DNA of 64,000 nucleotides from Promethearchaeia archaeon (GCA_029856105.1 JAHQWH010000193.1:1-64000); one strand, 5' to 3'; shown: positions 26,405 to 35,422, counted from the first letter of the stretch. A program made the numbers and translations. Notes: generated from the letters alone by a model not told the origin.

Positions 26405-29400
26405 TTTCAGGCACCTCAATTAATTTGTATCTAAAGAATTGTTCCATTTTAGAATCGATTTGCTTTATTTCTTGGATGGAATCCTTACCAATTTTATTTT
26501 CGATTTTTTCAATTAGTTTTTTTAAGTTTAATTCGGTAAATAACGAATAATCAGTTCCCGCTTTATTTTCAAGAACGCTTTCTATGCCATCTATAGATTC
26601 GAGCGTTTCAATTAAGTTCTCATTTATCTCTTTGAAACATACTTCTATAGAACGTCCTTTTCCAGGTAATTGAGCTAAAAGGTTCTTTGGTTTCCCGAAG
26701 TCTATTACGCCGCGATCTCTACCGAAAATAGCAACGCGGTGGCAGAAGCGAGACTCTTCGGGGTAATGAGTTATTACAATTAGAGTAGTTCCAAATTGCT
26801 CGTTGATTTTTGTAAGGGCTAACCATAAGTTTTCACGTATGATAGGATCTAAGCCTGAAGTAGGTTCGTCTAAAATAAGAAATATTGGGGCGTGAATTAG
26901 CCCGATTGCAATGCTAACCCTTCTTTTTTGACCCCCCGAAAGATTTTTAATTAATTCATTTATTTTATCTTCAATCTCTAAGCTTCGCAAGAGTCTTTTT
27001 GACCTGCTTATTATTTCTTGCTCAGTTAGACCGTATTGATTTCCAAATGAGAGTAAATTATCAAGAACAGTGAAATTATGATAGATTTTCCCTAGATCTT
27101 GGGGTACATAGCCATATATGGGTCTAATCTTTTTAGAGTTTTTTTTGTTAATGTCCATTCCATAAATTTTACAAAATCCAGTAATTTTTCTCATTCCCAA
27201 CAACCCTTTTACAAAAGTAGATTTTCCTGCCCCACTTTCTCCTAAGATTCCTAATATTTGCCCATGATCTATTTTCATTGACACAGAGTCAACAATCAAT
27301 CTTCCACCAGCATACACACTAAAGTTTTCGCAATTAATTGCTGGAAATCTTTGTAAATAGGATGGAGTAATTTTTCCGCCAAGACCTACCTTTTCTATAA
27401 TGCGTTTTATTAAAGAAATTTTTTTACGAATTTTTAAAAATATATATAGCCCAATAAATCCAGCTTCAGTAAGTAAGATATAAATCAATAAATAATTCCA
27501 AGGTTTTGAATCAAAACTCTGGTCATATTTTAATTCGTCTATAATAATAATTCCATAGGGAGTGTTTCGTAAATCGGCTCCAAAATCGGGATTATCTCCT
27601 ACACCTCCAGTATTGGTGCTTATACATTCCGAAAACCAGATTAAAGCTTCTTGAATGTTATCTGGTTGAAAATTGTAGTCGTAAAGAGCCTTAGAAGCGA
27701 GATAGGTCACTAGAAAAGACGAAGGTAAATCTAAAAATTCCCCCATCATAGGTAGAAGGGAAAAACTTCCATCGGAAGTTTGAGAAAGCTTTAAAAAATC
27801 AATTGCGGTCATTTTAGACATTGGACCTTCAACAAAACCCTCGTAAAAAATTTGCAAACCGTAATAAGTAGAAATAACATCGCTATGAAATCCTATAACG
27901 ATTGAAAATCCTCCATCAGCATTTTGGCACGACCTTACCCATTGAGAAAGATTATTATAATGAATCCGATCTAACCCATTAATTAAATATAGAGAAGATA
28001 ACGCCCAATATGTACTTTCTACAGTGGACACATTCATATTGATCAAATTAGTAAATACTATAGAATAAGACCCAAAAAGAGATAATAAATATTCGATATC
28101 TTTCCCAACTCTGAAACCTCCATCAGAGTTTTGCAAGTTAGATAAGAAGTTTTTTGTCAGATTTAACGCATCTGGAGGAAACCAAGGCCAATATGCGGGA
28201 ATAAGCATTTGCAACAGATTTAATCCACAATAAGTAGCAAAAAGCGTTGCTTCTTGACCTGGTTGCGAACTAAATCCTCCATCGTGAATATTATAGCACG
28301 ATATTGTAAAATTTAAGATTTGGCTTTTTAAATATTGAAATTGCGCGGTCTGTATTGAATCGAGATACCCCATACTAAAATATGTTAAAATTCCGAAATA
28401 ATTAGTTTCAATTGTTATTTGCCCAAATAGAGCGTTCTTTGCTTGGAAAAAGTGTAGCCAATCGTAATAATCAATTTTAGTCTGGTTTATAAAATTACTT
28501 TGTAAAGGAGTAAGAAGTAACATGCTTTCTAAAATCTTGATTGATTTCATCGCCGCCCAACCAGATGTGAAATCAGACATAGTTACATTTGGACGTATAC
28601 CAAATCCCCCATCATTATTTGAACAATTTAAGACATATTCTAATGTTTTAGAAGCGTTTTTTAAAGGAAGCCCTAATAAATCTAGCGAAGAAATGGCATA
28701 ATAAGTTGATTGGACATCAGTAGTACCCGTTAATGTGTTAATATAACCCCCATCGAATGGGTTATACGATGCGTTAAAATAAGCTCCAATAAGTAATAGT
28801 TCAATTGAATTATAGGACATATTCATTCCTAAAAAAGATTTTACACCATAGAAGGTCGTTTCTGGATTTGAAACTAAAGAATTATTTGTTAATCGATAAC
28901 TACCTAAAAACCATGTAGAATTAATAAATTCTTCAATATTTTGGTTTAGAAGTAAAGAACTCTCTGATAAACTATATGCGAGTTCAATCGCACAGAATGT
29001 AGAAATAATATCAGAATCATTTAAGTATTGATTAGCCTTAAAACCCCAACCCCCTTCATTTAAAGAAGTTGAAATGTAGTTTGCGATATTACTCGTATCT
29101 CCAAGATTTATCTTGTGTTCAAGATACGATTTATTGGTTATTTCTAAAGTTTCGATTGCTTCATAGGTTGAAATTAAATTTCCAAATCCCGCTATATCTG
29201 AATAGGATCCATCTATATTTTGTTTTTCAAAGATATAATCAAAAAAGAAATTACGGTAAAAAGACTCAATATTTAGATTAGAATTAGGATTTATTAATTC
29301 AGGAGTATTAATACTTGAAAATGTGAAATTAATAGAGTCAATGGCTCTAAAATTTGAATCAATGTCGGGTTCTACAAATAGTCCTACATCGTTATGGTGA

Positions 29401-29489
29401 GTGCTTGTAAAGGAAGTTGCCATATTTTTAACTTGTTCTACGTTTTTTTCGTCAATATAATAAGTCCAACGAACATTTACTAAAACCAA
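26391..29489 (-). CDS. fusion: predicted extracellular alpha/alpha toroid, TM helix, cytosolic ABC ATPase
   Basis: At least 1032 residues. Residues 60-640 hold about ten repeats ending in D-G-G-F/G-G-W motifs (EGGWGFKA, DGGFGIRP, DGGFSSQPG, DGGFRVGK, DGGFSIVI), as in terpenoid-cyclase/prenyltransferase toroids, with many N-x-S/T sites. A membrane helix lies at about 666-686 with basic residues after it. A complete ATPase follows: GESGAGKST (Walker A, about 750), LSGGQKRRVSIAIG (about 848), LILDEPTSGLDP (about 869), and ITHYPEES. The coordinates use the first standard start (TTG 29489). The frame stays open to 29579 and encodes a further basic stretch and hydrophobic helix (LKNFIIVFILIGTPVITLVL), so the true protein very likely starts near 29573 at a non-standard codon. 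That gives an N-terminal anchor and an outside toroid. Confidence 0.88.
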   Translation of the reverse strand: MVLVNVRWTYYIDEKNVEQVKNMATSFTSTHHNDVGLFVEPDIDSNFRAIDSINFTFSSINTPELINPNSNLNIESFYRNFFFDYIFEKQNIDGSYSDIAGFGNLISTYEAIETLEITNKSYLEHKINLGDTSNIANYISTSLNEGGWGFKANQYLNDSDIISTFCAIELAYSLSESSLLLNQNIEEFINSTWFLGSYRLTNNSLVSNPETTFYGVKSFLGMNMSYNSIELLLIGAYFNASYNPFDGGYINTLTGTTDVQSTYYAISSLDLLGLPLKNASKTLEYVLNCSNNDGGFGIRPNVTMSDFTSGWAAMKSIKILESMLLLTPLQSNFINQTKIDYYDWLHFFQAKNALFGQITIETNYFGILTYFSMGYLDSIQTAQFQYLKSQILNFTISCYNIHDGGFSSQPGQEATLFATYCGLNLLQMLIPAYWPWFPPDALNLTKNFLSNLQNSDGGFRVGKDIEYLLSLFGSYSIVFTNLINMNVSTVESTYWALSSLYLINGLDRIHYNNLSQWVRSCQNADGGFSIVIGFHSDVISTYYGLQIFYEGFVEGPMSKMTAIDFLKLSQTSDGSFSLLPMMGEFLDLPSSFLVTYLASKALYDYNFQPDNIQEALIWFSECISTNTGGVGDNPDFGADLRNTPYGIIIIDELKYDQSFDSKPWNYLLIYILLTEAGFIGLYIFLKIRKKISLIKRIIEKVGLGGKITPSYLQRFPAINCENFSVYAGGRLIVDSVSMKIDHGQILGILGESGAGKSTFVKGLLGMRKITGFCKIYGMDINKKNSKKIRPIYGYVPQDLGKIYHNFTVLDNLLSFGNQYGLTEQEIISRSKRLLRSLEIEDKINELIKNLSGGQKRRVSIAIGLIHAPIFLILDEPTSGLDPIIRENLWLALTKINEQFGTTLIVITHYPEESRFCHRVAIFGRDRGVIDFGKPKNLLAQLPGKGRSIEVCFKEINENLIETLESIDGIESVLENKAGTDYSLFTELNLKKLIEKIENKIGKDSIQEIKQIDSKMEQFFRYKLIEVPEIEEI

Positions 29490-29566
29490 AGTTATAACTG
29501 GAGTTCCTATGAGAATAAAGACTATAATAAAATTTTTTAGTCTTTTTTCGTTTTTCCGACTTAATT

Positions 29567-30604
29567 TTAAGATATAATTCCACCCTCACTATTTATTTCG
29601 CTAATATCCACTTCATTTTCTTTTGTTTCTTCCTCTTGGATTCTAATCTGAAAGAGCCTTCTAAAATTTGCGATATCTCTACTCATGGAATTAATTTTAA
29701 CTTCATTCTCAAATAAATATTTCATTAATTTAGGTAAATTGTTCTCAAAATTCTCCATTAATACTTCGATTGTTTCATTTCCAACGCGTAATACATTTTT
29801 GACTGAATTAAATTGTTGAACCGTTTTTATTCCTTTTTGATCTAAATTTTCGATTGAAATTCTCGCTACTAAACCACCACTTGGTAAAGAAGATATTAAA
29901 TTTTGAGGTGTGTCAAATTCGAGTAATTTTCCCTGCCTTAATATCGCAGTTTTATCACATATTAGTGCTGCTTCTAAATCGTGTGTAATAATAAACATAG
30001 TTGTGTTTAAATGCTGGTTTAACTTCTTTAGATAACTGAGTATATCATAGCGTTTCGACGCATCCACACCAGTCGTGGGTTCGTCAAGAAAGAGAACTTT
30101 TGGGTTATGTATTAAACCAATAGCCATTGAGAGTCGCTTCTTTTCGCCCCCGCTCATCTGCGATACCTTTTTTTTCCAAGTGTCCTCAGGAATGTCTAAT
30201 ATTTTAAACAGCTTTTCAGCGGTTTCTTTAGCCTTTTTTTTGTCCATTCCATAAGTAGATGTAAAAACTTCGACATTTGCCATAGGATTTAATTCAAAAT
30301 ATAAATTCAATAGTTCTAGTTGAGGAACGTATCCAATATTACTTAGAATTTTTGAATGATTTTTTTTTTTACTCGGATTTAAACCTGTAACTACTACATT
30401 TCCACTCCAATTTTTCTTTTCAATTTGGCATGTTAATACCCTAATAATTGTTGTTTTTCCTGCACCTGAAATTCCAAACATACCAATGATTTCTCCTTGC
30501 TTCACATTAAAAGATACATCATGCACTATTTGGTTTTTCCCAAATGTAACATTTAAGTTTTCCACAAGTACCATTGAATTATCAGAAGGCTTAGAAATCT
30601 CCAT
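29567..30604 (-). CDS. ABC transporter ATP-binding protein
   Basis: This 345-residue protein starts at ATG 30604, four bases after GAGGTG, the end of the upstream permease gene. An in-frame ATG at 30616 overlaps that site and is less likely. It has Walker A GISGAGKTTIIRV at about 42-52, Q-loop VPQLELLNL, signature MSGGEKKRLSMAIG, Walker B VLFLDEPTTGVDA and ITHDLEAA. A C-terminal regulatory tail follows (about 225-345), and it is similar in layout to the tail of the fused ATPase at 26391. It powers the two ABC-2 permeases encoded directly upstream. Exporters of lipids, polysaccharides, peptides or drugs use this arrangement; no substrate is indicated. Confidence 0.93.
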   Translation of the reverse strand: MEISKPSDNSMVLVENLNVTFGKNQIVHDVSFNVKQGEIIGMFGISGAGKTTIIRVLTCQIEKKNWSGNVVVTGLNPSKKKNHSKILSNIGYVPQLELLNLYFELNPMANVEVFTSTYGMDKKKAKETAEKLFKILDIPEDTWKKKVSQMSGGEKKRLSMAIGLIHNPKVLFLDEPTTGVDASKRYDILSYLKKLNQHLNTTMFIITHDLEAALICDKTAILRQGKLLEFDTPQNLISSLPSGGLVARISIENLDQKGIKTVQQFNSVKNVLRVGNETIEVLMENFENNLPKLMKYLFENEVKINSMSRDIANFRRLFQIRIQEEETKENEVDISEINSEGGIIS

Positions 30605-30605
30605 T

Positions 30606-31790
30606 TTACACCTCATATTTCCTTCTTTGAAAGATTATGAAAGAGATAATTACAAGAAAAACGCTAACACCTAACAAAGTAAAAAAATCAAAACCAAATA
30701 CTGATTTTCCCTTAGTAACTATTCCTGTTATTAACGGACTTCCATGAGATAACGGAAGCGCGTATGCTATTATTTGTAAGTAAATCGGCATTGCATCAAT
30801 AGGAATAAATATTCCACTTAGAAGAATTAAAACCAGAAAAGTAGCAAAAAATAATTGGTTTGCTTGAGTTTTAGTTTTGCTAAATGTGCTAATAAAAATA
30901 CCTATAGCAAGGCCGGTAAATCCTAAAATGAATAATGCGAGGAATAAATCGAACAATGAACCTACTACATATAACCCAAATGCTAAAGCACTAATAACAA
31001 GTGAAAGATCTTGAATAATCAAAATGCTTGTATAAGTGATATATTTTGCAGATAGAATCTCAGCCCTTTTAACGGGAGTGAGCAATAATCTCGCAATTGG
31101 TTTTTCTTGAACTATTATTAAGATTGTTGAGACCATCCCAACGCCTATAACCATAAAAGAGAGAACAAGTACCATGTTATAATTATATTTAAAACTATAG
31201 CCTTCAGGTATCGAAAATTCTTCATTTCCAATAACTTCAAATTGAGGGGTTAAATTATTTTGGTTAACAAAAATTTTAATAGAATCGTAAACGGCATTTA
31301 AATTTTCTTGAATTTTTTTGATATCTGATGAATCTGATATACAATCTATTAAACCAGGATAACCCCAGATTAATAATTCAGAAAAGTCAACTGGAATTGC
31401 GATAATAACCTTAATTTTCTTTGAAGTTAAATAATTTCTAGCCGTTTCCATCGCATAAATCTCTTCAGAAGCGTTAAAAAATTGTATAAGATTCAATAAA
31501 TTTGAGCTGTTTACAGCCTCAACATATTTCATATTGTAATCATCTAATTTTGACTCGGTAAAATTATTTTCATTAATAAATGTATTTGAATCGTAGGAAA
31601 CTACAACACAATCTATAGGGTTTAAAGAAGAACCTGAAATATTAGCGGTTACTCCTAATAAGGCTACTACAAGAGGTGGAACTATCAGAGCTATAAAGAT
31701 ATTAAATTTATCAGTCCATAAGAGTTTAAATTCTTTCTTTATTTGTCTAACTAATCGAAATATGTTATTCTTAAAATTGCTCCGTTTAAT
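30606..31790 (-). CDS. ABC-2 type permease (probable ATT start)
   Basis: About 394 residues. The first ATG in frame (31532) would remove the first membrane helix. Upstream the frame stays open and encodes NNIFRLVRQIKKEFKLLWTD and then FNIFIALIVPPLVVALLG, which parallels the start of the sister permease at 32945. The only codon placed correctly after the strong GGAGGTG site (31797-31803) is ATT at 31790-31788, six bases away. The layout is helix 1, a roughly 160-residue outer loop, then five helices ending in a basic tail, as in ABC-2 exporters. It overlaps no gene but follows the sister permease stop by three bases. Confidence 0.85.
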   Translation of the reverse strand: MKRSNFKNNIFRLVRQIKKEFKLLWTDKFNIFIALIVPPLVVALLGVTANISGSSLNPIDCVVVSYDSNTFINENNFTESKLDDYNMKYVEAVNSSNLLNLIQFFNASEEIYAMETARNYLTSKKIKVIIAIPVDFSELLIWGYPGLIDCISDSSDIKKIQENLNAVYDSIKIFVNQNNLTPQFEVIGNEEFSIPEGYSFKYNYNMVLVLSFMVIGVGMVSTILIIVQEKPIARLLLTPVKRAEILSAKYITYTSILIIQDLSLVISALAFGLYVVGSLFDLFLALFILGFTGLAIGIFISTFSKTKTQANQLFFATFLVLILLSGIFIPIDAMPIYLQIIAYALPLSHGSPLITGIVTKGKSVFGFDFFTLLGVSVFLVIISFIIFQRRKYEV

Positions 31791-31793
31791 TCT

Positions 31794-32945
31794 TTACACC
31801 TCCACTTTTTTAAACTTATATGCGATATAAGCAATTAGTAGAAAAACAAAAGAAATTAAAAGAATAGAAAGAACATGCTCTAAATTTAACGATAAACCTC
31901 TTAATGTTATATCTGTTATGAGGACTGAAGCGTGGCTTAAAGGAAGCATGTCTGAAAGAAATCGCGCACTCCCCAAAGACTCAGGCGGCATTATAGTTCC
32001 TGAAAAAATTATTATAATAATAAACAGCATCAAGTACATTTGATTAGCTCCTTGTTCTGTTGGGCTAATTGCAGAGATAAATAAACCTATGGCTATTCCA
32101 CTAAAGCCAATCATTATTAAAACTAGATAAAAATTAAATAACGAGCCTAAACTATATAAACCGAAAAATGATGTCATTACGAATATTTCTGTAGCTTGCA
32201 TTATCATTATTATAGTGTTTGCAATTAGTTTACTAAGGATTATATCCCTTTTTGCCGTAGGAGTTATAAGCATTCGCGGAAGCGGACCCTCAGAAACAAT
32301 TGTTAGAGATGTTAAATTCATCGTAGTCCCAATTATTATTATTGGTAGGATCAGAGCTAATGAATAATTAAGTAATTGAGATTCCCATGAAGGCACTCCA
32401 AATTCAAGATGAGGGACCATTATTGTAAAATTTTCCAACATATTAATCTCAACGCGAAAAAGAGCAAGTGGTTCTTGGAGAGCCACTTCAATTGCACCAA
32501 CAGCGCTTAGATCAGAGCCATCTATATAATAGATTAATATAGGATTAGTTTTATTTGCTACAGATTCTGAGAAATTTTGAGGGAGTACAATAAAAACATC
32601 GATTACTTCATTTTTTAATAAATTAACACACCGATAATATGCTTCGTCATACTCTACACTGGTGCTACTATTATAGTATCGATAAAGATCCCATGTTGTT
32701 GTGTTTTGTTCCATAATCGAGATAAAAATATCATCGTATTGAGAAGAATTTGACGGGAAATTATCGTAAGTAGGCATTTCATCGAGAGTTATAATCGCAG
32801 AGGTAAAAAATTTCATAGGGCCAACGCCCGTAGTTAGCCCAAAAATGACAATTAATATCATAGGTATTGTAAATAATAGAATTAAAGTTCTTTTATCCGA
32901 TTTAATTCTACCAAATTCTTTTTGTATTAATCCGCCTAAGCTCAT
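31794..32945 (-). CDS. ABC-2 type permease
   Basis: This 383-residue protein begins with a basic cytosolic stretch and helix 1 (TLILLFTIPMILIVIFGLTTG). A long outer domain with several N-x-S/T sites follows (residues about 45-190: TTTWDLYRYYNSS, FSESVANKT). Five helices come next, with ISPTEQGANQMYLMLFIIIIIFSGTIMPPESL near the end. This is the ABC-2 exporter plan in which the substrate-facing loop lies between helices 1 and 2. Its last codons, K-V-E-V-stop, are written GTGGAGGTGTAA and double as the ribosome-binding site of the next permease. The two permeases likely form a heterodimer served by the ATPases downstream. Confidence 0.9.
   Translation of the reverse strand: MSLGGLIQKEFGRIKSDKRTLILLFTIPMILIVIFGLTTGVGPMKFFTSAIITLDEMPTYDNFPSNSSQYDDIFISIMEQNTTTWDLYRYYNSSTSVEYDEAYYRCVNLLKNEVIDVFIVLPQNFSESVANKTNPILIYYIDGSDLSAVGAIEVALQEPLALFRVEINMLENFTIMVPHLEFGVPSWESQLLNYSLALILPIIIIGTTMNLTSLTIVSEGPLPRMLITPTAKRDIILSKLIANTIIMIMQATEIFVMTSFFGLYSLGSLFNFYLVLIMIGFSGIAIGLFISAISPTEQGANQMYLMLFIIIIIFSGTIMPPESLGSARFLSDMLPLSHASVLITDITLRGLSLNLEHVLSILLISFVFLLIAYIAYKFKKVEV
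31797..31803 (-). promoter_or_regulatory. strong Shine-Dalgarno site preceding an ATT start
   Basis: GGAGGTG overlaps the last codons and stop (GTG GAG GTG TAA) of the upstream permease. Six bases separate it from ATT at 31790. No ATG, GTG or TTG occurs in frame anywhere near. The site decides the start of the second permease and couples its translation to the first. Confidence 0.7.
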
Positions 32946-33037
32946 TATATTAAGCTCTTACAAGAAGTATTCTATAAATTTGAAGATTTGAATAATAATA
33001 AATGATTAATGATATTTAGGCGAATTTTCTTAAAAAT

Positions 33038-33601
33038 TTACTGCACAGTTTTGTCAACTGTTTGAAAAAATTTAAGATCCGATACTGGTGTTAATTCATT
33101 CATTTTCAAAAGAGACCTTCTTTTTTTGTCTTTAACAATAAATTTTTGAAAAATTTCATTGTTATCACTTATAAATTCCCAAAATTCTTCATAAATATCT
33201 TGTAATGTTCTAGGATTTTTCCTATTAAAGCTCTCTTTGATTATTTTTGTTTCTTTTTTAATATCTGGCTTTTTTTGCATGTTTTTGATAGAATTTTCCT
33301 TTGATACTGAAGATTTGTATAGCTTTAAACTATTTACAAAACTTTCTTCGTAATTGTGTCTTAGATTGTTCTTCTTTTTGTCATTCTCTAATTGAAAATC
33401 AACTTTTTGATATCCCCGTATTTTAAAATTTTTGTCTATAAATAATTGGAAGTGATGTTGACAAATCTCTCCTTTAGGAACAGAGACGGTAGTTAATTGA
33501 GAAGCTTGGTTAATTACGGACTTAGGAATCCTTATCGTGTTCTGTGCTTTACACACAGGACAAATAACTTGAATATATCTATTAACTGTTATAGCTTCCA
33601 T
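33038..33601 (-). CDS. zinc-binding module protein (CPxC / VPKGxxCxHxF type)
   Basis: This 187-residue protein has an N-terminal module of about 65 residues: YIQVICPVCKAQNTIRIP, then VSVPKGEICQHHFQLFID, then IRGYQKVDFQL. A CxxC pair plus a later C-x-H-H set would bind one zinc. The same module, with the same spacing and closing G-Y motif, starts the protein at 57916-58764. The rest (70-187) is lysine-rich and largely unstructured in appearance, with a helical end (DIYEEFWEFISDNNEIFQKFIV). It lies 92 bp upstream of the permeases on the same strand and may head the ABC operon. Function unknown. Confidence 0.72.
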   Translation of the reverse strand: MEAITVNRYIQVICPVCKAQNTIRIPKSVINQASQLTTVSVPKGEICQHHFQLFIDKNFKIRGYQKVDFQLENDKKKNNLRHNYEESFVNSLKLYKSSVSKENSIKNMQKKPDIKKETKIIKESFNRKNPRTLQDIYEEFWEFISDNNEIFQKFIVKDKKRRSLLKMNELTPVSDLKFFQTVDKTVQ

Positions 33602-33774
33602 ACAATTTTTACAAAAATAAATTAATTTTTTCGTCTTTAAATTTATCTACATCTTAGAATATAAATACCCCTAATTTCGAAAACAATATAGTTTCAACCT
33701 TCAAAACTAAATTTTAAGTTCAATAAATTATAATCTTTTATAATACTAATCTTTTCAATGGGACAAATTAAATT

Positions 33775-35187
33775 ATGAGCGATCAAATAACTGATATGGA
33801 TGTTTTCTTTAACCCTAAATCCATTGCTATTATAGGTGCTTCAGATACTTTCAAATTTGGTTATACTATGACAAAGTATTTATTAGAGTCGAATTTTAAA
33901 ACGTATCCCGTAAATATAAATAAAGATGTTATTTTTGGTCATAAAATGTTCAAAAATATTAATGATATACCAGATGATATCGAATTAGTAATTGTCGTAG
34001 TAAATAATGAACATGTGCTTCAAATAGTGAAAGATTCTGTCAAAAAAGGAGTTAAAGGAATAATTATAGAAACTGCAGGCTTTGCTGAAACGGGTATAGA
34101 GAAATTTGTTAAAATCCAAGAAGAAATAGAGTTAATTGCTAAAAATTCGAATGTAAGAATAATTGGTCCTAATTGTGTGGGTGTTACTAATTTTAACAAC
34201 AAATTTACAACCACAGAAATAGATTTTAATCAATCTATAGAAGGAGGAACTATTTCTATTATTGCACAGTCAGGTGTGTTAGGAAATATATTTGTCGAAT
34301 GGTCAGCAAGTCAGAAAATTGGTTTTTCGAAAACTATAACTCTTGGAAATAAAGTAGATGTTGATGAGATTGATATGCTGGAATATCTTGAGAAAGATGA
34401 GAATACAAATGTAATAACTCTTTATTTAGAAGGCGTGAAACGGGGACCAAAATTAATAGAAATATTAAGAAAATTGACTAAACCTGTTTTAATTCTAAAA
34501 AATGGTCGCAGCGAAATTGGTTCTAAAGCGATAAAGAGTCACACTGGCTCTATCGCTGGAGACGACAAAATTTACGATGCGATTTTCAAACAATATTCCG
34601 GTATTTATCGCGTAAATAATTTTTACGAGATGTTTGATATAGCTCAAGTATTTGCTACTCAACCCTTACCCAAAGGAAAGAACATCGCAATAATTACATC
34701 TTCTGGAAGTTTAGGTATATTAGCATGCGATGAAATTGAAAGACTAGGTTTAAAACTTGCAGTTCTAAATGAGTCCACTATCCAAGAAATGAAATCGATC
34801 TCACCCAATTGGACTTCTTTGAAGAATCCTGTAGACTTGGGCCCATCTCTATTTATGACCTTTAACAAATCGTTAAAAGCGATACTAAACGATGAGAACG
34901 TTGATGCCTTACTACACATTTTCGCTGTCCCTCAAAAACCTTTAGAAACCTTTTCTATACCTATAACACCACACTTGAAAGAAATGAGAAATCTTTCAAC
35001 TAAGCTTAATAAACCCATTATTACTTGCGTTTTTGGGTCCCGTTGGGTTCTTGAATACTTTTTAAAACATTCGCACAAATATAAAATTCCAATAATGACT
35101 CAGATAAGCCACGCAATAAAGACGTTCAGATTTATGTATGATTTTAGTAAATCAAATAAAAACATGAATACAGATATCGAAATTTAA
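33775..35187 (+). CDS. acyl-CoA synthetase (ADP-forming), alpha subunit
   Basis: This 470-residue protein starts with a CoA-binding domain (VFFNPKSIAIIGASDTFKFGYTMTKYLL). Succinyl-CoA-synthetase-like domains follow: IIETAGFAETG, IIGPNCVGVTN and SIIAQSGVLGNIFVEW. The catalytic His, phosphorylated during turnover, is in KSHTGSIAGDDKIYDAIF at about 260-275. The order matches the alpha subunit of archaeal acetyl/acyl-CoA synthetase (ADP-forming), which makes ATP from acyl-CoA + ADP + Pi. The ATP-grasp beta subunit is absent from the window, so it must be encoded elsewhere. An AMP-forming acyl-CoA ligase lies 1.1 kb downstream on the same strand. Confidence 0.9.
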   Translation: MSDQITDMDVFFNPKSIAIIGASDTFKFGYTMTKYLLESNFKTYPVNINKDVIFGHKMFKNINDIPDDIELVIVVVNNEHVLQIVKDSVKKGVKGIIIETAGFAETGIEKFVKIQEEIELIAKNSNVRIIGPNCVGVTNFNNKFTTTEIDFNQSIEGGTISIIAQSGVLGNIFVEWSASQKIGFSKTITLGNKVDVDEIDMLEYLEKDENTNVITLYLEGVKRGPKLIEILRKLTKPVLILKNGRSEIGSKAIKSHTGSIAGDDKIYDAIFKQYSGIYRVNNFYEMFDIAQVFATQPLPKGKNIAIITSSGSLGILACDEIERLGLKLAVLNESTIQEMKSISPNWTSLKNPVDLGPSLFMTFNKSLKAILNDENVDALLHIFAVPQKPLETFSIPITPHLKEMRNLSTKLNKPIITCVFGSRWVLEYFLKHSHKYKIPIMTQISHAIKTFRFMYDFSKSNKNMNTDIEI

Positions 35188-35212
35188 TGTTTATTAATAC
35201 CTTTCAATTTAA

Positions 35213-35422
35213 AAAATTTTACTTATACATAGAGAAATAATCGCAGTAGGAAGTGAACTTGGATTCTTACCGTTTATTTTTATTGCTCCTTTTGTTTCTA
35301 CCGCTATTTCCATGCCACCCTTGTTATTTTACGATTGGAAAATAAAAAGTTTACACAATAAATTTGTCAGTAAATTAACTAAAAGGGGACTAAGAATTGT
35401 TGATAATGTTAATGATATCTAA
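35213..35422 (+). pseudogene. 3' remnant of a membrane protein gene
   Basis: In the 398-bp gap after the acyl-CoA synthetase gene, a frame of 69 codons is open from 35213 to TAA 35420-35422. It reads REIIAVGSELGFLPFIFIAP, FVSTAISMPPLLFYDWKIKS and ends LTKRGLRIVDNVNDI. This is one hydrophobic helix followed by an amphipathic basic end, with protein-like composition. It has no ATG, GTG or TTG before the middle of the hydrophobic segment and no ribosome-binding site. It is best explained as the tail of a gene whose 5' part was lost. I do not recognise the parent family. Confidence 0.5.
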
